From an uncultured Lachnospiraceae bacterium (GTDB lineage Bacteria > Bacillota > Clostridia > Lachnospirales > Lachnospiraceae), in assembly GCA_910578085.1 (NCBI GenBank), contig CAJTPM010000013.1, positions 63,746 through 110,711 of the forward strand: a stretch of 46,966 nucleotides of DNA, written 5' to 3'. A program made the translations under genes and the position numbers. A model generated the notes under the pieces. It worked only from the letters and a program-made list of their open reading frames with translations, was not told where the DNA came from and did no database searches. Numbering within the stretch: position 1 is the stretch's first letter; each line of letters begins with the position of its first letter. Of the stretch, positions 6,786 to 14,896 are shown piece after piece.

Positions 6786-8140
6786 TTCCGTTCCTCATTC
6801 CCGCCATCCGCCGGCAAAACACTCTTCCCACACTGATTTCCCGCAGTCCCGTATAGTAGTCCTGCCGCAGACGCCAGATACCAGATAAACAGAATCGGGA
6901 GTGTCAGTTTATAGTCGATCGGCACATTGCTGCGTGCTGCATACCAGACCGTATATAGTATCAGAACATAAAACAGCATTTTTTTCCGCACAGAAGCTTC
7001 CTTTCCCTCTCCGGGTCTAAGTAACTCCCGTTTTGCTTCCTTTCCGACAGCGTTCCTTCTTAAAAACATGCCTATCTGTTCACTTATTTGAAAAGCCCAT
7101 AGCAAAAAGCTGCCAAGCAGAAGAACGGGCAGCTCAAACGTCCCATACCTGTAATAATATTTTACCAGAACAGGGGTATGCTCCCGCATCCTGCCATAAT
7201 TCCAGGCTGTCAGGGAACTCCCCTCTCCCTTCAGGTTTCTCTCTATCGTATAGGGCAGCAGAAAATAATCTTTGAGATCCCGGCCTATTTCCGATATTGT
7301 CTCTCTTGTTCTGTCTTTCAGGCAGCGCAGCCCCATCTCCAGACACAGTTTTGTCGCCTCTTTTTTTCCGTAATTCTCCTCCAGAAGCGGATAAAATTCT
7401 TCACCCACCAGGTCCACCCGCCAGCTGATCCAGACTGCCCTTTCCTCTGACAGTACCGCTTTTACATCATCGTCCCAGAAAAAATAATTTTTTCCAAAAT
7501 TTGGCCATACAAGCCGGGACACCGCTGTCACACCCAGATTATTTTCTCTGTATATCGTACGTGCTTCCGGAAATGTATTGTTCAGACCCCAGTTCGCAGT
7601 GAATATAATGCATGCCGTCAAAAAAGCCGCAGCCCCGAAACGAAAACCCGCTCGGGCTCCCACCTGTTTCTTCTGTGAAAAAAGAAAAAGCAGCAAAAAA
7701 CCGCCCAGATATACACCATCAGGGCAGATTATCCCATACAGCAGATAGGCTACAAACAGCAGTAATGTTCTTTTTCCGGAAATTCCCTCTCTTATTGTTT
7801 GCAGTATCAGACCGGACAGCCATAAAAAAACAGAAAATGCCATAGACCACACCAGTCTTGCCATATGCATCTGCAGCAGCCAGGGAACAGTCAGCAGAAA
7901 CGCGCATACATAACCCCTCATATATCTGTTTTCCCGAAATCCCAGTTCCCCCAGCACATACCAGTTGGAAACTGCTGCCAGAGTAAGCTGTATCAGACAG
8001 ACCGCCTCCATCGGCAAAAAGAAGTCCAGATTTTCCCGAAACTGCTGTGTTATCCCAAAATTGCTGACAAAATAAGCAAAACCAAAGGCAATCTGCACGC
8101 CCATCAAAATATATAATACCCAGATTACCGTTCTTTTCAT
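6782..8140 (-). CDS. polytopic membrane protein, putative GT-C-like glycosyltransferase
   Basis: 452 aa, starting MKRTVIWVLYILMG. About ten hydrophobic segments and a large loop at about 200-330 (PEARTIYRENNLG through RDLKDYFLLPY) that should be extracytoplasmic. The start at 8140 is chosen because it has AAGAAGG upstream and overlaps the GT2 stop by 4 nt; the open frame runs 49 codons further upstream but lies entirely inside the GT2 gene. No named family recognised. The tight coupling to a GtrB-like GT2 immediately upstream is the usual arrangement of three-component surface-glycan modification systems, where a polytopic protein takes the sugar from undecaprenyl phosphate. Confidence 0.65.
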   Translation of the reverse strand: MKRTVIWVLYILMGVQIAFGFAYFVSNFGITQQFRENLDFFLPMEAVCLIQLTLAAVSNWYVLGELGFRENRYMRGYVCAFLLTVPWLLQMHMARLVWSMAFSVFLWLSGLILQTIREGISGKRTLLLFVAYLLYGIICPDGVYLGGFLLLFLFSQKKQVGARAGFRFGAAAFLTACIIFTANWGLNNTFPEARTIYRENNLGVTAVSRLVWPNFGKNYFFWDDDVKAVLSEERAVWISWRVDLVGEEFYPLLEENYGKKEATKLCLEMGLRCLKDRTRETISEIGRDLKDYFLLPYTIERNLKGEGSSLTAWNYGRMREHTPVLVKYYYRYGTFELPVLLLGSFLLWAFQISEQIGMFLRRNAVGKEAKRELLRPGEGKEASVRKKMLFYVLILYTVWYAARSNVPIDYKLTLPILFIWYLASAAGLLYGTAGNQCGKSVLPADGGNEERK

Positions 8141-9072
8141 CCTTCTTTTCCCGTTATTTCCCGTACTACGTACTGTGGCGCATCGTTCAGACTGATATAG
8201 ATCCGCCCGATATATTCCCCGATCAATCCTAACATCAGCATCAGCATACCGCCGATAAATACCATTGCCGCCATCGTGGAACTCCACCCCATTGGCACTA
8301 ACGGATTGAGAAACTTTTTGATGATCGTATAAATACCATACAGAAATCCCGCTGTGGCGCAGAACCCGCCGCAGGCCGTCGCCACCCGCAGCGGCTTGAT
8401 GGAAAATGCCGTAAAACCGTTAAACCACAGACCAAACAGCTTTCCTAACGTATAACCGGAGGTCCCCAGTTCCCTCTCTCTGTGGTTTACTTCCACATTG
8501 GTGATATTTTTCGTTGTCCGAAGTACCAGCCCAATGACATAAGGATAACAGTTCCGGTACTTTATCATCTCCTTCACCACAAATTTTTTTGCCGCAAAAT
8601 AACTGGAAATATAGAGATCCTTTGGCTTTCCCAACATAAAGCGTGTCATCAGCTCGTTCACCTTACTGCCGAAATTCCGAAACGCCGAATGCTGTTTGTG
8701 ACAGTATCTGGCATAGACAACATCATAGCCTTCTTCCAGTTTATCAAGCAGCTTCCCCACTTCATCCGCCGGTGTCTGCCCGTCATCATCCAGACAGACC
8801 GTAATATCTCCGTCACAGTAACGAAAACCTGCCATCAACGCCGCATGCTGCCCGAAGTTTCTGGCCAGATTGATTCCCATAATACGGTCATCTTTCTCCG
8901 CCAGTTCCTTTATCACCTCAAAGGTATCGTCCTGCGGAAAATCATTCACCAGAATCACTTCATAGCTGTATCTGTCCGACAGCCTCTCCATACTGTTTTT
9001 TATTTCTTCCACCACTTTACCGATCGTAAGCGCAGACCGGTAACATGGAATTACAAAACTGACTTTTTTCAT
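8137..9072 (-). CDS. GtrB/ArnC-like membrane-bound GT2 glycosyltransferase (module 1)
   Basis: 311 aa. Family 2 fold beginning KKVSFVIPCYRS, with the nucleotide-binding region VNDFPQDDT and the DDDGQTPADE motif, and two C-terminal membrane segments (from about 230) ending near YIGRIYISLNDAPQY. This is the layout of GtrB, DPM1 and ArnC enzymes, which load one sugar from a nucleotide donor onto undecaprenyl phosphate. The start at 9072 begins at the fold; an ATG at 9084 would add four residues, and neither has a strong ribosome binding site. It is followed without gap by polytopic membrane proteins that could use the lipid-linked sugar outside the cell. Donor sugar unknown; the adjacent aminotransferase and acetyltransferase hint at an N-acetylated amino sugar. 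Confidence 0.85.
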   Translation of the reverse strand: MKKVSFVIPCYRSALTIGKVVEEIKNSMERLSDRYSYEVILVNDFPQDDTFEVIKELAEKDDRIMGINLARNFGQHAALMAGFRYCDGDITVCLDDDGQTPADEVGKLLDKLEEGYDVVYARYCHKQHSAFRNFGSKVNELMTRFMLGKPKDLYISSYFAAKKFVVKEMIKYRNCYPYVIGLVLRTTKNITNVEVNHRERELGTSGYTLGKLFGLWFNGFTAFSIKPLRVATACGGFCATAGFLYGIYTIIKKFLNPLVPMGWSSTMAAMVFIGGMLMLMLGLIGEYIGRIYISLNDAPQYVVREITGKEG

Positions 9073-9131
9073 AGAAACACCCATCTGTCTGCTGAAACAG
9101 CCTCTCCACCAACCGTTGAAACGTCTGTTCC

Positions 9132-9671
9132 TCAGCCTTTCCTCTCCTCCGGATTGATAAATCCCATTAGGACCATATCCCGGTAAGTTCCGTCAATGCA
9201 CACCTCATCTTTCAGATAAGCCTCTCTCACAAACCCTGCCTTCTCATAACTTCTGATCGCTGCCTGATTATCTGAAAACGCCCGCAATATGATCTTATGC
9301 CATTTTTCCACCGAGAATCCATATTCACAGGCTAACAGGCAGGTCTCCGAACCAAAACCGCACCCTGCCGCGTCGTCCTCCCCGATAAAAATGCCATACT
9401 CCGCCCTGCGATGCTCTGCATTTATATCCCGGAAATAGACGCTGCCCACAGGCCTGTCCGTTCCCTTCTCACAGATAATAAACTGGATCACTTCACCGGT
9501 GTTTACCTTTTCCTCAATCCACGTAAGATGTCCCTGCCTTGTAAACGGCTTCTGATATATAAAATTTTTCCGCACCCTGGGATTATTCCGCCATCTCACG
9601 ATTTTGTCCGTATCCTCTATCGTCATAGGACGCAGATAAACCTTCTCACCCGCTAACCGCAATTCTTCCAT
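9132..9671 (-). CDS. GNAT-family N-acetyltransferase (PseH-like or amino-sugar acetyltransferase)
   Basis: 179 aa. GNAT fold: YLRPMTIEDTDKIVRWRNNP at the start, an acetyl-CoA loop near DDAAGCGFGSE and a C-terminal block DNQAAIRSYEKAGF. This matches PseH, which acetylates the 4-amino group of UDP-4-amino-4,6-dideoxy-AltNAc in pseudaminic acid synthesis. It also matches enzymes that acetylate dTDP-4-amino sugars. It sits 22 nt after a WecE-type transaminase gene, which favours the second role, but it is the only GNAT in the window, and the other five pseudaminate enzymes are present. AGGAGA precedes the start. Fold certain; substrate undecided. Confidence 0.8.
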   Translation of the reverse strand: MEELRLAGEKVYLRPMTIEDTDKIVRWRNNPRVRKNFIYQKPFTRQGHLTWIEEKVNTGEVIQFIICEKGTDRPVGSVYFRDINAEHRRAEYGIFIGEDDAAGCGFGSETCLLACEYGFSVEKWHKIILRAFSDNQAAIRSYEKAGFVREAYLKDEVCIDGTYRDMVLMGFINPEERKG

Positions 9672-9693
9672 AATATCTCCTCGTTCTGACAGC

Positions 9694-10824
9694 TTATTCG
9701 CCGTAGAACTCCAAAACCTGCCTGCAGATATAGTCCACCTCCTCCGGCTTCAATCCGTAATACATCGGCAGCCTTGCAAGCCGTTCGCTCTCTTTCGTGG
9801 TGTAGACATCCTCCCCCACAAATCGCCCAAACTTCTCGCCCGCCGGCGCACTGTGCAAAGGGATATAGTGAAATACTGCCAAAATGCCCTTTTCTTTCAG
9901 GAAAGACAGAAGTGCCGTCCTCTCCTCCAGATCCCTCGCTTTGATATAGAACATATGGGCATTGTGAGTGCAGCCTTCCGGAATCACAGGAAGTTCGATT
10001 CTTCCTCTTTCTGCAAGCGGCGTAAGCAACTCCTTATAGCGCTCCCAGCTGCGCATGCGGTCTGCAAAGATCTCATCCGCAAGCTCCAGCTGCGCATACA
10101 GATAGGCTGCATTCATATCGCTGGGCAGATAAGATGAACCAAAATTTACCCAGGTGTACTTATCGATCTGCCCCCTGAAAAACTTGCTTCTGTTTGTGCC
10201 TTTCTCCCGGATGATCTCAGCCTCCTCAATGTCCTTCTCACTCCGGATTAAGAGCGCACCGCCCTCCCCCATGCTGTAATTTTTCGTCTCATGGAAGCTG
10301 AAACACCCGAAATCTCCAATGACGCCAAGAGGTCTGCCTTTGTACGTGGACAGAATACCCTGCGCCGCATCTTCGATCACTGCCAGGTGATGCCGTTTTG
10401 CAATATCCATGATCGTATCCATCTCACAGGACACCCCGGCATAGTGAACCGGCACGATCGCCCTCGTTCTTTCCGTCACCGCCGCCTCTATCTTCTTTTC
10501 ATCAATATTCATTGTATCCGGCCTGATATCCACAAACACCGCTTTTGCTCCACGTAACACAAAAGCATCTGCCGTAGACACAAAGGTGTAGGATGGCATA
10601 ATCACCTCATCCCCTTCCTTTATCCCGGAGAGCAGCGCTGCCAGTTCCGTCGCATGGGTGCAGGATGTGGTCAACAGACATTTTTTTGTGCCTGTTCTTT
10701 TTTCGATCCATTCGTTGCACTTCTTCGTGAACTCCCCGTCTCCGCAGATCTTCTGGGCATCGACCGCCTGTCTGATATATTCCATTTCCTTGCCCGTGTA
10801 GGGGGGCACATTAAATCTTATCAT
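9694..10824 (-). CDS. wecE: dTDP-4-amino-4,6-dideoxygalactose transaminase (WecE/RffA-like)
   Basis: 376 aa, the normal WecE length. The sequence follows E. coli WecE closely through GDEVIMPSYTFVSTA, VFVDIRPDTMNIDE, IVPVHYAGV, EDAAQG and CFSFHETKNY, with the PLP lysine at K181, and HMFYIKARDLEERTALLSF near the C terminus. WecE converts dTDP-4-keto-6-deoxyglucose to dTDP-4-amino-4,6-dideoxygalactose (Fuc4N). No rmlA or rmlB is in the window, so the substrate must come from elsewhere. AAGGAGACAGG precedes the start. The GNAT gene that follows would give dTDP-Fuc4NAc if it acts on this product, and the GT2 after it could load that sugar on the lipid carrier. Confidence 0.85.
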   Translation of the reverse strand: MIRFNVPPYTGKEMEYIRQAVDAQKICGDGEFTKKCNEWIEKRTGTKKCLLTTSCTHATELAALLSGIKEGDEVIMPSYTFVSTADAFVLRGAKAVFVDIRPDTMNIDEKKIEAAVTERTRAIVPVHYAGVSCEMDTIMDIAKRHHLAVIEDAAQGILSTYKGRPLGVIGDFGCFSFHETKNYSMGEGGALLIRSEKDIEEAEIIREKGTNRSKFFRGQIDKYTWVNFGSSYLPSDMNAAYLYAQLELADEIFADRMRSWERYKELLTPLAERGRIELPVIPEGCTHNAHMFYIKARDLEERTALLSFLKEKGILAVFHYIPLHSAPAGEKFGRFVGEDVYTTKESERLARLPMYYGLKPEEVDYICRQVLEFYGE

Positions 10825-10880
10825 GATCCTGTCTCCTTTATGCTTCTCTTCTTCAGAATAGTTTCCGTTATAATCATTAT

Positions 10881-12737
10881 CTACCGATAAACATAAAATA
10901 CGCCGTCCTCATATACCTTTTCGTATCCCTGTTCCACCATATAGTAATAGAGCAGCTCCCACTTCTCATTTAACATACACTGTTCCAGTTCCTTTTCGGT
11001 GAATTGTTCCCCTCTGATCCACCGTTCCGGATTATTTCCCAGAATAATAAGCGGTCTGTCGCTCTCTGGCAGATCTCCCCACAGATCCTCCATATCTTCC
11101 GCCAGCACCCCATAATGATAAGATGCCAGATCCGGCCAGGAAGTTGAGATCGCCGGCTGCATATCCAGTATATAGGAGACACCCGGGATCATTCCATACA
11201 AAATGACACTCTTGTCAGAAAGTCCTTCCTTCTCCACAAACGCTGTCAGGCCCTCTACGGCCTGCGCCATCGGCGCATTTGTCACCATTCCTTTCAGTAT
11301 AACATTTTTTTCGATCTTTGTATTCCTTTTTTCTCCCTGCATCCCGTCTCTGAAAGTAAACACTGCCCCAAATAACAGGCACTGAATGGCGGTGGCCGCC
11401 AGAAATGCCGCAAGCATTGCCCCCGCAGGGAACAGCGAAATTTTCCATTCCCTGCTCCCAGCTTTCGTCACACTTCTTTCTCTCACATATCTCAAAAAAC
11501 GCACAAAAAACGCAAGAGCAAAAGGAAAGACCAGAAACATATTATTCATATTGGGATACAGATGGTTGTTACTGCCCAGAGGGGTTATCGCGATCACGAT
11601 CAGCACTATCGACGCAAGCAGTTTTTCATTACGTGTACACTTCCCCGAAAACAGCACATAAACACCTGTAAAAATGGTCAGCAGTAAAAATACCACCACC
11701 CACTGAAACATACTCTCATAGGTATAATACTTCACATTGAATACACCGATGGCATGCCACCTGCGAAACAGCACCGCAACTGCCCCCAGAAACAAAATCC
11801 TTCCGGCCGTTCCCGGATACTTTTGTATAAAACTGTCCTTTCCCGTCTCCTCAACCACACCGGATCTTCCAAAATGTTTCTTTCCCTGAAAAAAAATGAA
11901 GGAAACCAGGCTCCCTGCCGCCGTCAGAAGCACTATCTGAATCAGCCATTTCGCACTGGCCTTATAATCCATCAGCACCGCCATAACCATGGCTGCAGCG
12001 TTGTACTCTGCAGCTTCAGAAGGCATCTGCATCAATCTGATAATTCCCTCCATATAATTATCCAGCCCATAATTCAGTGCAATGGTAAACAGAATACCTC
12101 CTATCCCCATCAGATAACCGGCCAGACAGATCCCCGTTTCCTGCAGCACATCCTTAAAGCGTTTTCTCTGCAAAAAACCATAATACCACAGGGAACAGAT
12201 CAACGCCATCTCTGCCAGATTCGGAAACCGCACCATCACATTCATTCCCAGCAAGATCCCCGCCCCCAGAAGAAGCAGCCTTTTTTCCTTCACCAGACCC
12301 AGGTACAGCACCACGATTCCCGCGTTGAAAAACAGGTACGTGAGATAGTTGTAGAGAATCGTTGTCGGACACCAGCATAAACTGATGGCTAACAGTTCCC
12401 CGGCAAATGCCAGGGGTTTCTCCACCCGGGCCACCCTGGTAAAAAACAGATACACTGTCACAGCGATCACACTGATTACAAGCGCCGTATAAAATCTTAA
12501 GCCCATAAGCGTGTGCCCGCCCGGCAGCTTCGTGAAAAACTGCCCCGCAATGTTGGCCAGATAGGTGGAAAAAAGCCACATCGGATCCATGGTATCCAGA
12601 ATACGGTAATTTCCGGCACTGTAGGCGCCGTCTGTCATCTCCACGCCCAGCCAGATATTCCGCAGGGGATAAAGAGCAAGGATTACCGGCAAAACCAGAA
12701 ATATATTTTTTTTAAATTTATGCTCTTTTACTGTCAT
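10881..12737 (-). CDS. large polytopic membrane protein, putative GT-C glycosyltransferase
   Basis: 618 aa. Eleven or more hydrophobic segments, a first outer loop with acidic residues (VEMTDGAYSAGNYRILD) and a C-terminal soluble domain of about 130 residues (from about 470) containing SVILYGMIPGVSYILDMQPA and ending EKVYEDGVFYVYR. This overall layout (acidic first loop, many membrane segments, outer C-terminal domain) is that of GT-C enzymes using polyprenyl-phosphate sugars, but I cannot assign a named family. The gene lies between an acyltransferase-3 gene and wecE. There is a gap of about 70 nt upstream and 56 nt downstream, with no terminator seen. Confidence 0.6.
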   Translation of the reverse strand: MTVKEHKFKKNIFLVLPVILALYPLRNIWLGVEMTDGAYSAGNYRILDTMDPMWLFSTYLANIAGQFFTKLPGGHTLMGLRFYTALVISVIAVTVYLFFTRVARVEKPLAFAGELLAISLCWCPTTILYNYLTYLFFNAGIVVLYLGLVKEKRLLLLGAGILLGMNVMVRFPNLAEMALICSLWYYGFLQRKRFKDVLQETGICLAGYLMGIGGILFTIALNYGLDNYMEGIIRLMQMPSEAAEYNAAAMVMAVLMDYKASAKWLIQIVLLTAAGSLVSFIFFQGKKHFGRSGVVEETGKDSFIQKYPGTAGRILFLGAVAVLFRRWHAIGVFNVKYYTYESMFQWVVVFLLLTIFTGVYVLFSGKCTRNEKLLASIVLIVIAITPLGSNNHLYPNMNNMFLVFPFALAFFVRFLRYVRERSVTKAGSREWKISLFPAGAMLAAFLAATAIQCLLFGAVFTFRDGMQGEKRNTKIEKNVILKGMVTNAPMAQAVEGLTAFVEKEGLSDKSVILYGMIPGVSYILDMQPAISTSWPDLASYHYGVLAEDMEDLWGDLPESDRPLIILGNNPERWIRGEQFTEKELEQCMLNEKWELLYYYMVEQGYEKVYEDGVFYVYR

Positions 12738-12804
12738 AATACTTCCACTTCTTTTCCTGCTGCCACTCCCGGACTGATCAATACTATCCCGTCCTTCCGG
12801 CAGA

Positions 12805-13938
12805 CTAACGCAACATCCCGTTTACTCTGTCATCCAGCTTTTCAAACGCCCTATCCAATCCACTGCCTGCAAACAGTTTCCCAACGCTGCAAAACAGAAT
12901 ATTTCTGAAAAAATCCACCACAAGTCCGCAGGCCATGACGATCACAATGGCAATTCCCCAGTGGCATAGCAGGGATGCCACGGAAGTACACCGATCCGCT
13001 CCCAGCCAAAAGGGCCATTCATAGCGGACATAGATCTGCTCATGGAGCAGATATACTCCCAGACTGTAAGGCGCGATCCTGCAGACAAAAGCTGCCAGCC
13101 GGGTCTTTTCTTTCCCGAATTTCCAGTTCTTAAAGACATGGAAAAGCGCCACAGATGCCCCGATCGTCAGTAGATGATTGTATCCTGTCGGCGACTTCAT
13201 GAAATCTTCAAACCGCCCTGTAACGAGGTAAACTCCCCGGATCAGCATGAGCAGACCGTATATTCCCAGGCAACCTGAAACATAGCAAAGCACCGCGCTC
13301 TTTTTCTTCTCCAGAAAAGGGATGCCATAAAGTCTGATATAGGCAGCGATCAGATATACCAGGATAAACCAGAGCGCGTCATATCCCTCATTATCCAGCG
13401 TAAGTCTTGCCGGTATGATCGTCTTGCCCAGAGATTCCGGGATCAGCAGCAGGAAAATAACAGCCTGCAGCTGCTCCTTTTTTATGGCATGCACCGCCGC
13501 ATTTAAAACCGGTGTAAGCAGAAACATCAGCACATATGCCGACATAAACCAGTACTGCTTCATCTGGATCGGAAAAATGCACTGCCATATATCATAGAGC
13601 GTCAGCTCACTGAGTGGCAGCTTTCCCGCAAATATCAGTATCACCGGTATCAGACAGCTGTAAAACAAAATCTGCAGTATGAGGCTTAAAAGACGCTTAA
13701 CCCGAAATGCTGTCTCCACCAGAAAATAGCCGCTGAGCAGCACATAGGCATTCACCGCCACAATGGAAAAGCTCTCCAGAATCCATGCCGCGTGATCCAC
13801 CGGCAAAAGAGAACCTGTCAGGTCCGCCAGAAGCTCTCCCTTTCCCAGATAGTGTAACGATACCACCATCATCATCGCCGCCAGACGCAGAGCCTCCATA
13901 TTTGACATTCTTTTTTTATGCTGCTTTGTTTTATTCAT
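12805..13938 (-). CDS. acyltransferase family 3 (O-acetyltransferase) membrane protein
   Basis: 377 aa with about ten membrane segments. The N terminus carries SNMEALRLAAMMMVVSLHYLG, with the conserved arginine and histidine of the acyltransferase-3 family, followed by VNAYVLLSGYFL. Members such as OafA-type enzymes O-acetylate surface polysaccharides from acetyl-CoA. I start it at ATG 13938, which overlaps the stop of the GT2 gene (13931-13933) and has AGGTATGG ahead; an open frame begins nine codons earlier. Its position in the operon suggests it decorates the glycan built by the neighbouring Gtr-like pair. Substrate unknown. Confidence 0.85.
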   Translation of the reverse strand: MNKTKQHKKRMSNMEALRLAAMMMVVSLHYLGKGELLADLTGSLLPVDHAAWILESFSIVAVNAYVLLSGYFLVETAFRVKRLLSLILQILFYSCLIPVILIFAGKLPLSELTLYDIWQCIFPIQMKQYWFMSAYVLMFLLTPVLNAAVHAIKKEQLQAVIFLLLIPESLGKTIIPARLTLDNEGYDALWFILVYLIAAYIRLYGIPFLEKKKSAVLCYVSGCLGIYGLLMLIRGVYLVTGRFEDFMKSPTGYNHLLTIGASVALFHVFKNWKFGKEKTRLAAFVCRIAPYSLGVYLLHEQIYVRYEWPFWLGADRCTSVASLLCHWGIAIVIVMACGLVVDFFRNILFCSVGKLFAGSGLDRAFEKLDDRVNGMLR

Positions 13939-14872
13939 GTCCATACCTGTCTGCCTGCTTTTCATCCGTCGTCCTGCGGATGATATACCGGGGACGTCTT
14001 TTCACTTCCTCATAGATCCTCGCCAGATAATGACCGATCATCCCAAGACTGATCATAATAAATCCGCCGATGATCAGAATCAGCAGAATTACCGTCGTAA
14101 ACCCTTCCACCGCCGTGCCCATCACATATTTCACCAACGTCTGCGCTGCAAGAACGATGCTGAACAAAATGGAGATTATCCCCATCACCGTCACCATCTG
14201 TAACGGCACCGTGCTGAAAGAAGTCACGTTAGAGACAGCATATTTTATCAGGCTCCTGAAAGACCATTTGCTGCTGCCAAAGGCCCGCTCCTTCACCTCA
14301 TACTCCACTTTTGTGGATCGAAAACCTGCCCAGAAGGACAACGCCCTGAAAAAAGTATTCCGCTCCCCAAGACTTAGTAACACCCGCACCACTTTTATGT
14401 CAAGCAGTTTAAAGTCAGAGGAGGAACGCATGTCCATTTTCATCATCTTACTCATGATCCCGTAAAACATTCCGGCAAACATGCTGTGAAAAACGCTTTC
14501 CTTCCCGCGGCTCTTTTTGATACCCTCCACCACCTCAAAACCTTCCTTCCACAGTCTGTACATCTCAGGAATCACCTCCGGCGGATGCTGCAGATCGCAG
14601 TCCATCACAATACAGGCATCCCCGGCCGAAAGCTCCAATCCCGCAAAGATGGCCGCCTCTTTCCCAAAGTTCCTGGAAAATTCCGCTCCCCGCACTCTGC
14701 CGTCCAAAGCTGCCAGCCGGCATATCTCCTCATAGGTGCCATCCATGGAACCGTCGCTGATAAAGACAAGCTCAAAAGATATCTTCTCTTCCTCCAGAAT
14801 TTTTGAAACAGTCTTTGCCGTTCTCTCTATATTCTCTTTCTCATTATAAGCGGGTATGATTACTGACAGCAT
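13931..14872 (-). CDS. GtrB-like membrane-bound GT2 glycosyltransferase (module 2)
   Basis: 313 aa. GT2 fold beginning MLSVIIPAYNEKENI, VFISDGSMDGT, the DXD-type motif MDCDLQHPPE, and two C-terminal membrane segments (about 225-290) ending MIGHYLARIYEEVKRRPRY. This is the pattern of bactoprenol glucosyltransferases (GtrB). It starts just after the stop of the GtrII-like gene, with GGAGAG upstream, and is followed by an overlapping acyltransferase gene. GtrB makes undecaprenyl-phosphate glucose, which the partner polytopic protein transfers to a polymer outside the membrane. It is a separate sequence from the GT2 at 8137-9072, so two lipid-linked sugars are probably made. Confidence 0.88.
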   Translation of the reverse strand: MLSVIIPAYNEKENIERTAKTVSKILEEEKISFELVFISDGSMDGTYEEICRLAALDGRVRGAEFSRNFGKEAAIFAGLELSAGDACIVMDCDLQHPPEVIPEMYRLWKEGFEVVEGIKKSRGKESVFHSMFAGMFYGIMSKMMKMDMRSSSDFKLLDIKVVRVLLSLGERNTFFRALSFWAGFRSTKVEYEVKERAFGSSKWSFRSLIKYAVSNVTSFSTVPLQMVTVMGIISILFSIVLAAQTLVKYVMGTAVEGFTTVILLILIIGGFIMISLGMIGHYLARIYEEVKRRPRYIIRRTTDEKQADRYGHE

Positions 14873-14896
14873 TTTACTTTTACTCTCCTGAATGCT

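Noticed and set aside
8482..9186. 234-codon open frame on the plus strand
   Set aside because: It lies opposite the GT2 gene and the end of the GNAT gene, is rich in His, Ile and Phe, shows no motif, and has no ribosome binding site; it is an antisense shadow.
11754..12380. 208-codon open frame on the plus strand
   Set aside because: It is opposite a membrane-protein gene, with a Gln/His-rich, low-quality composition and no motif; a shadow of the minus-strand gene.
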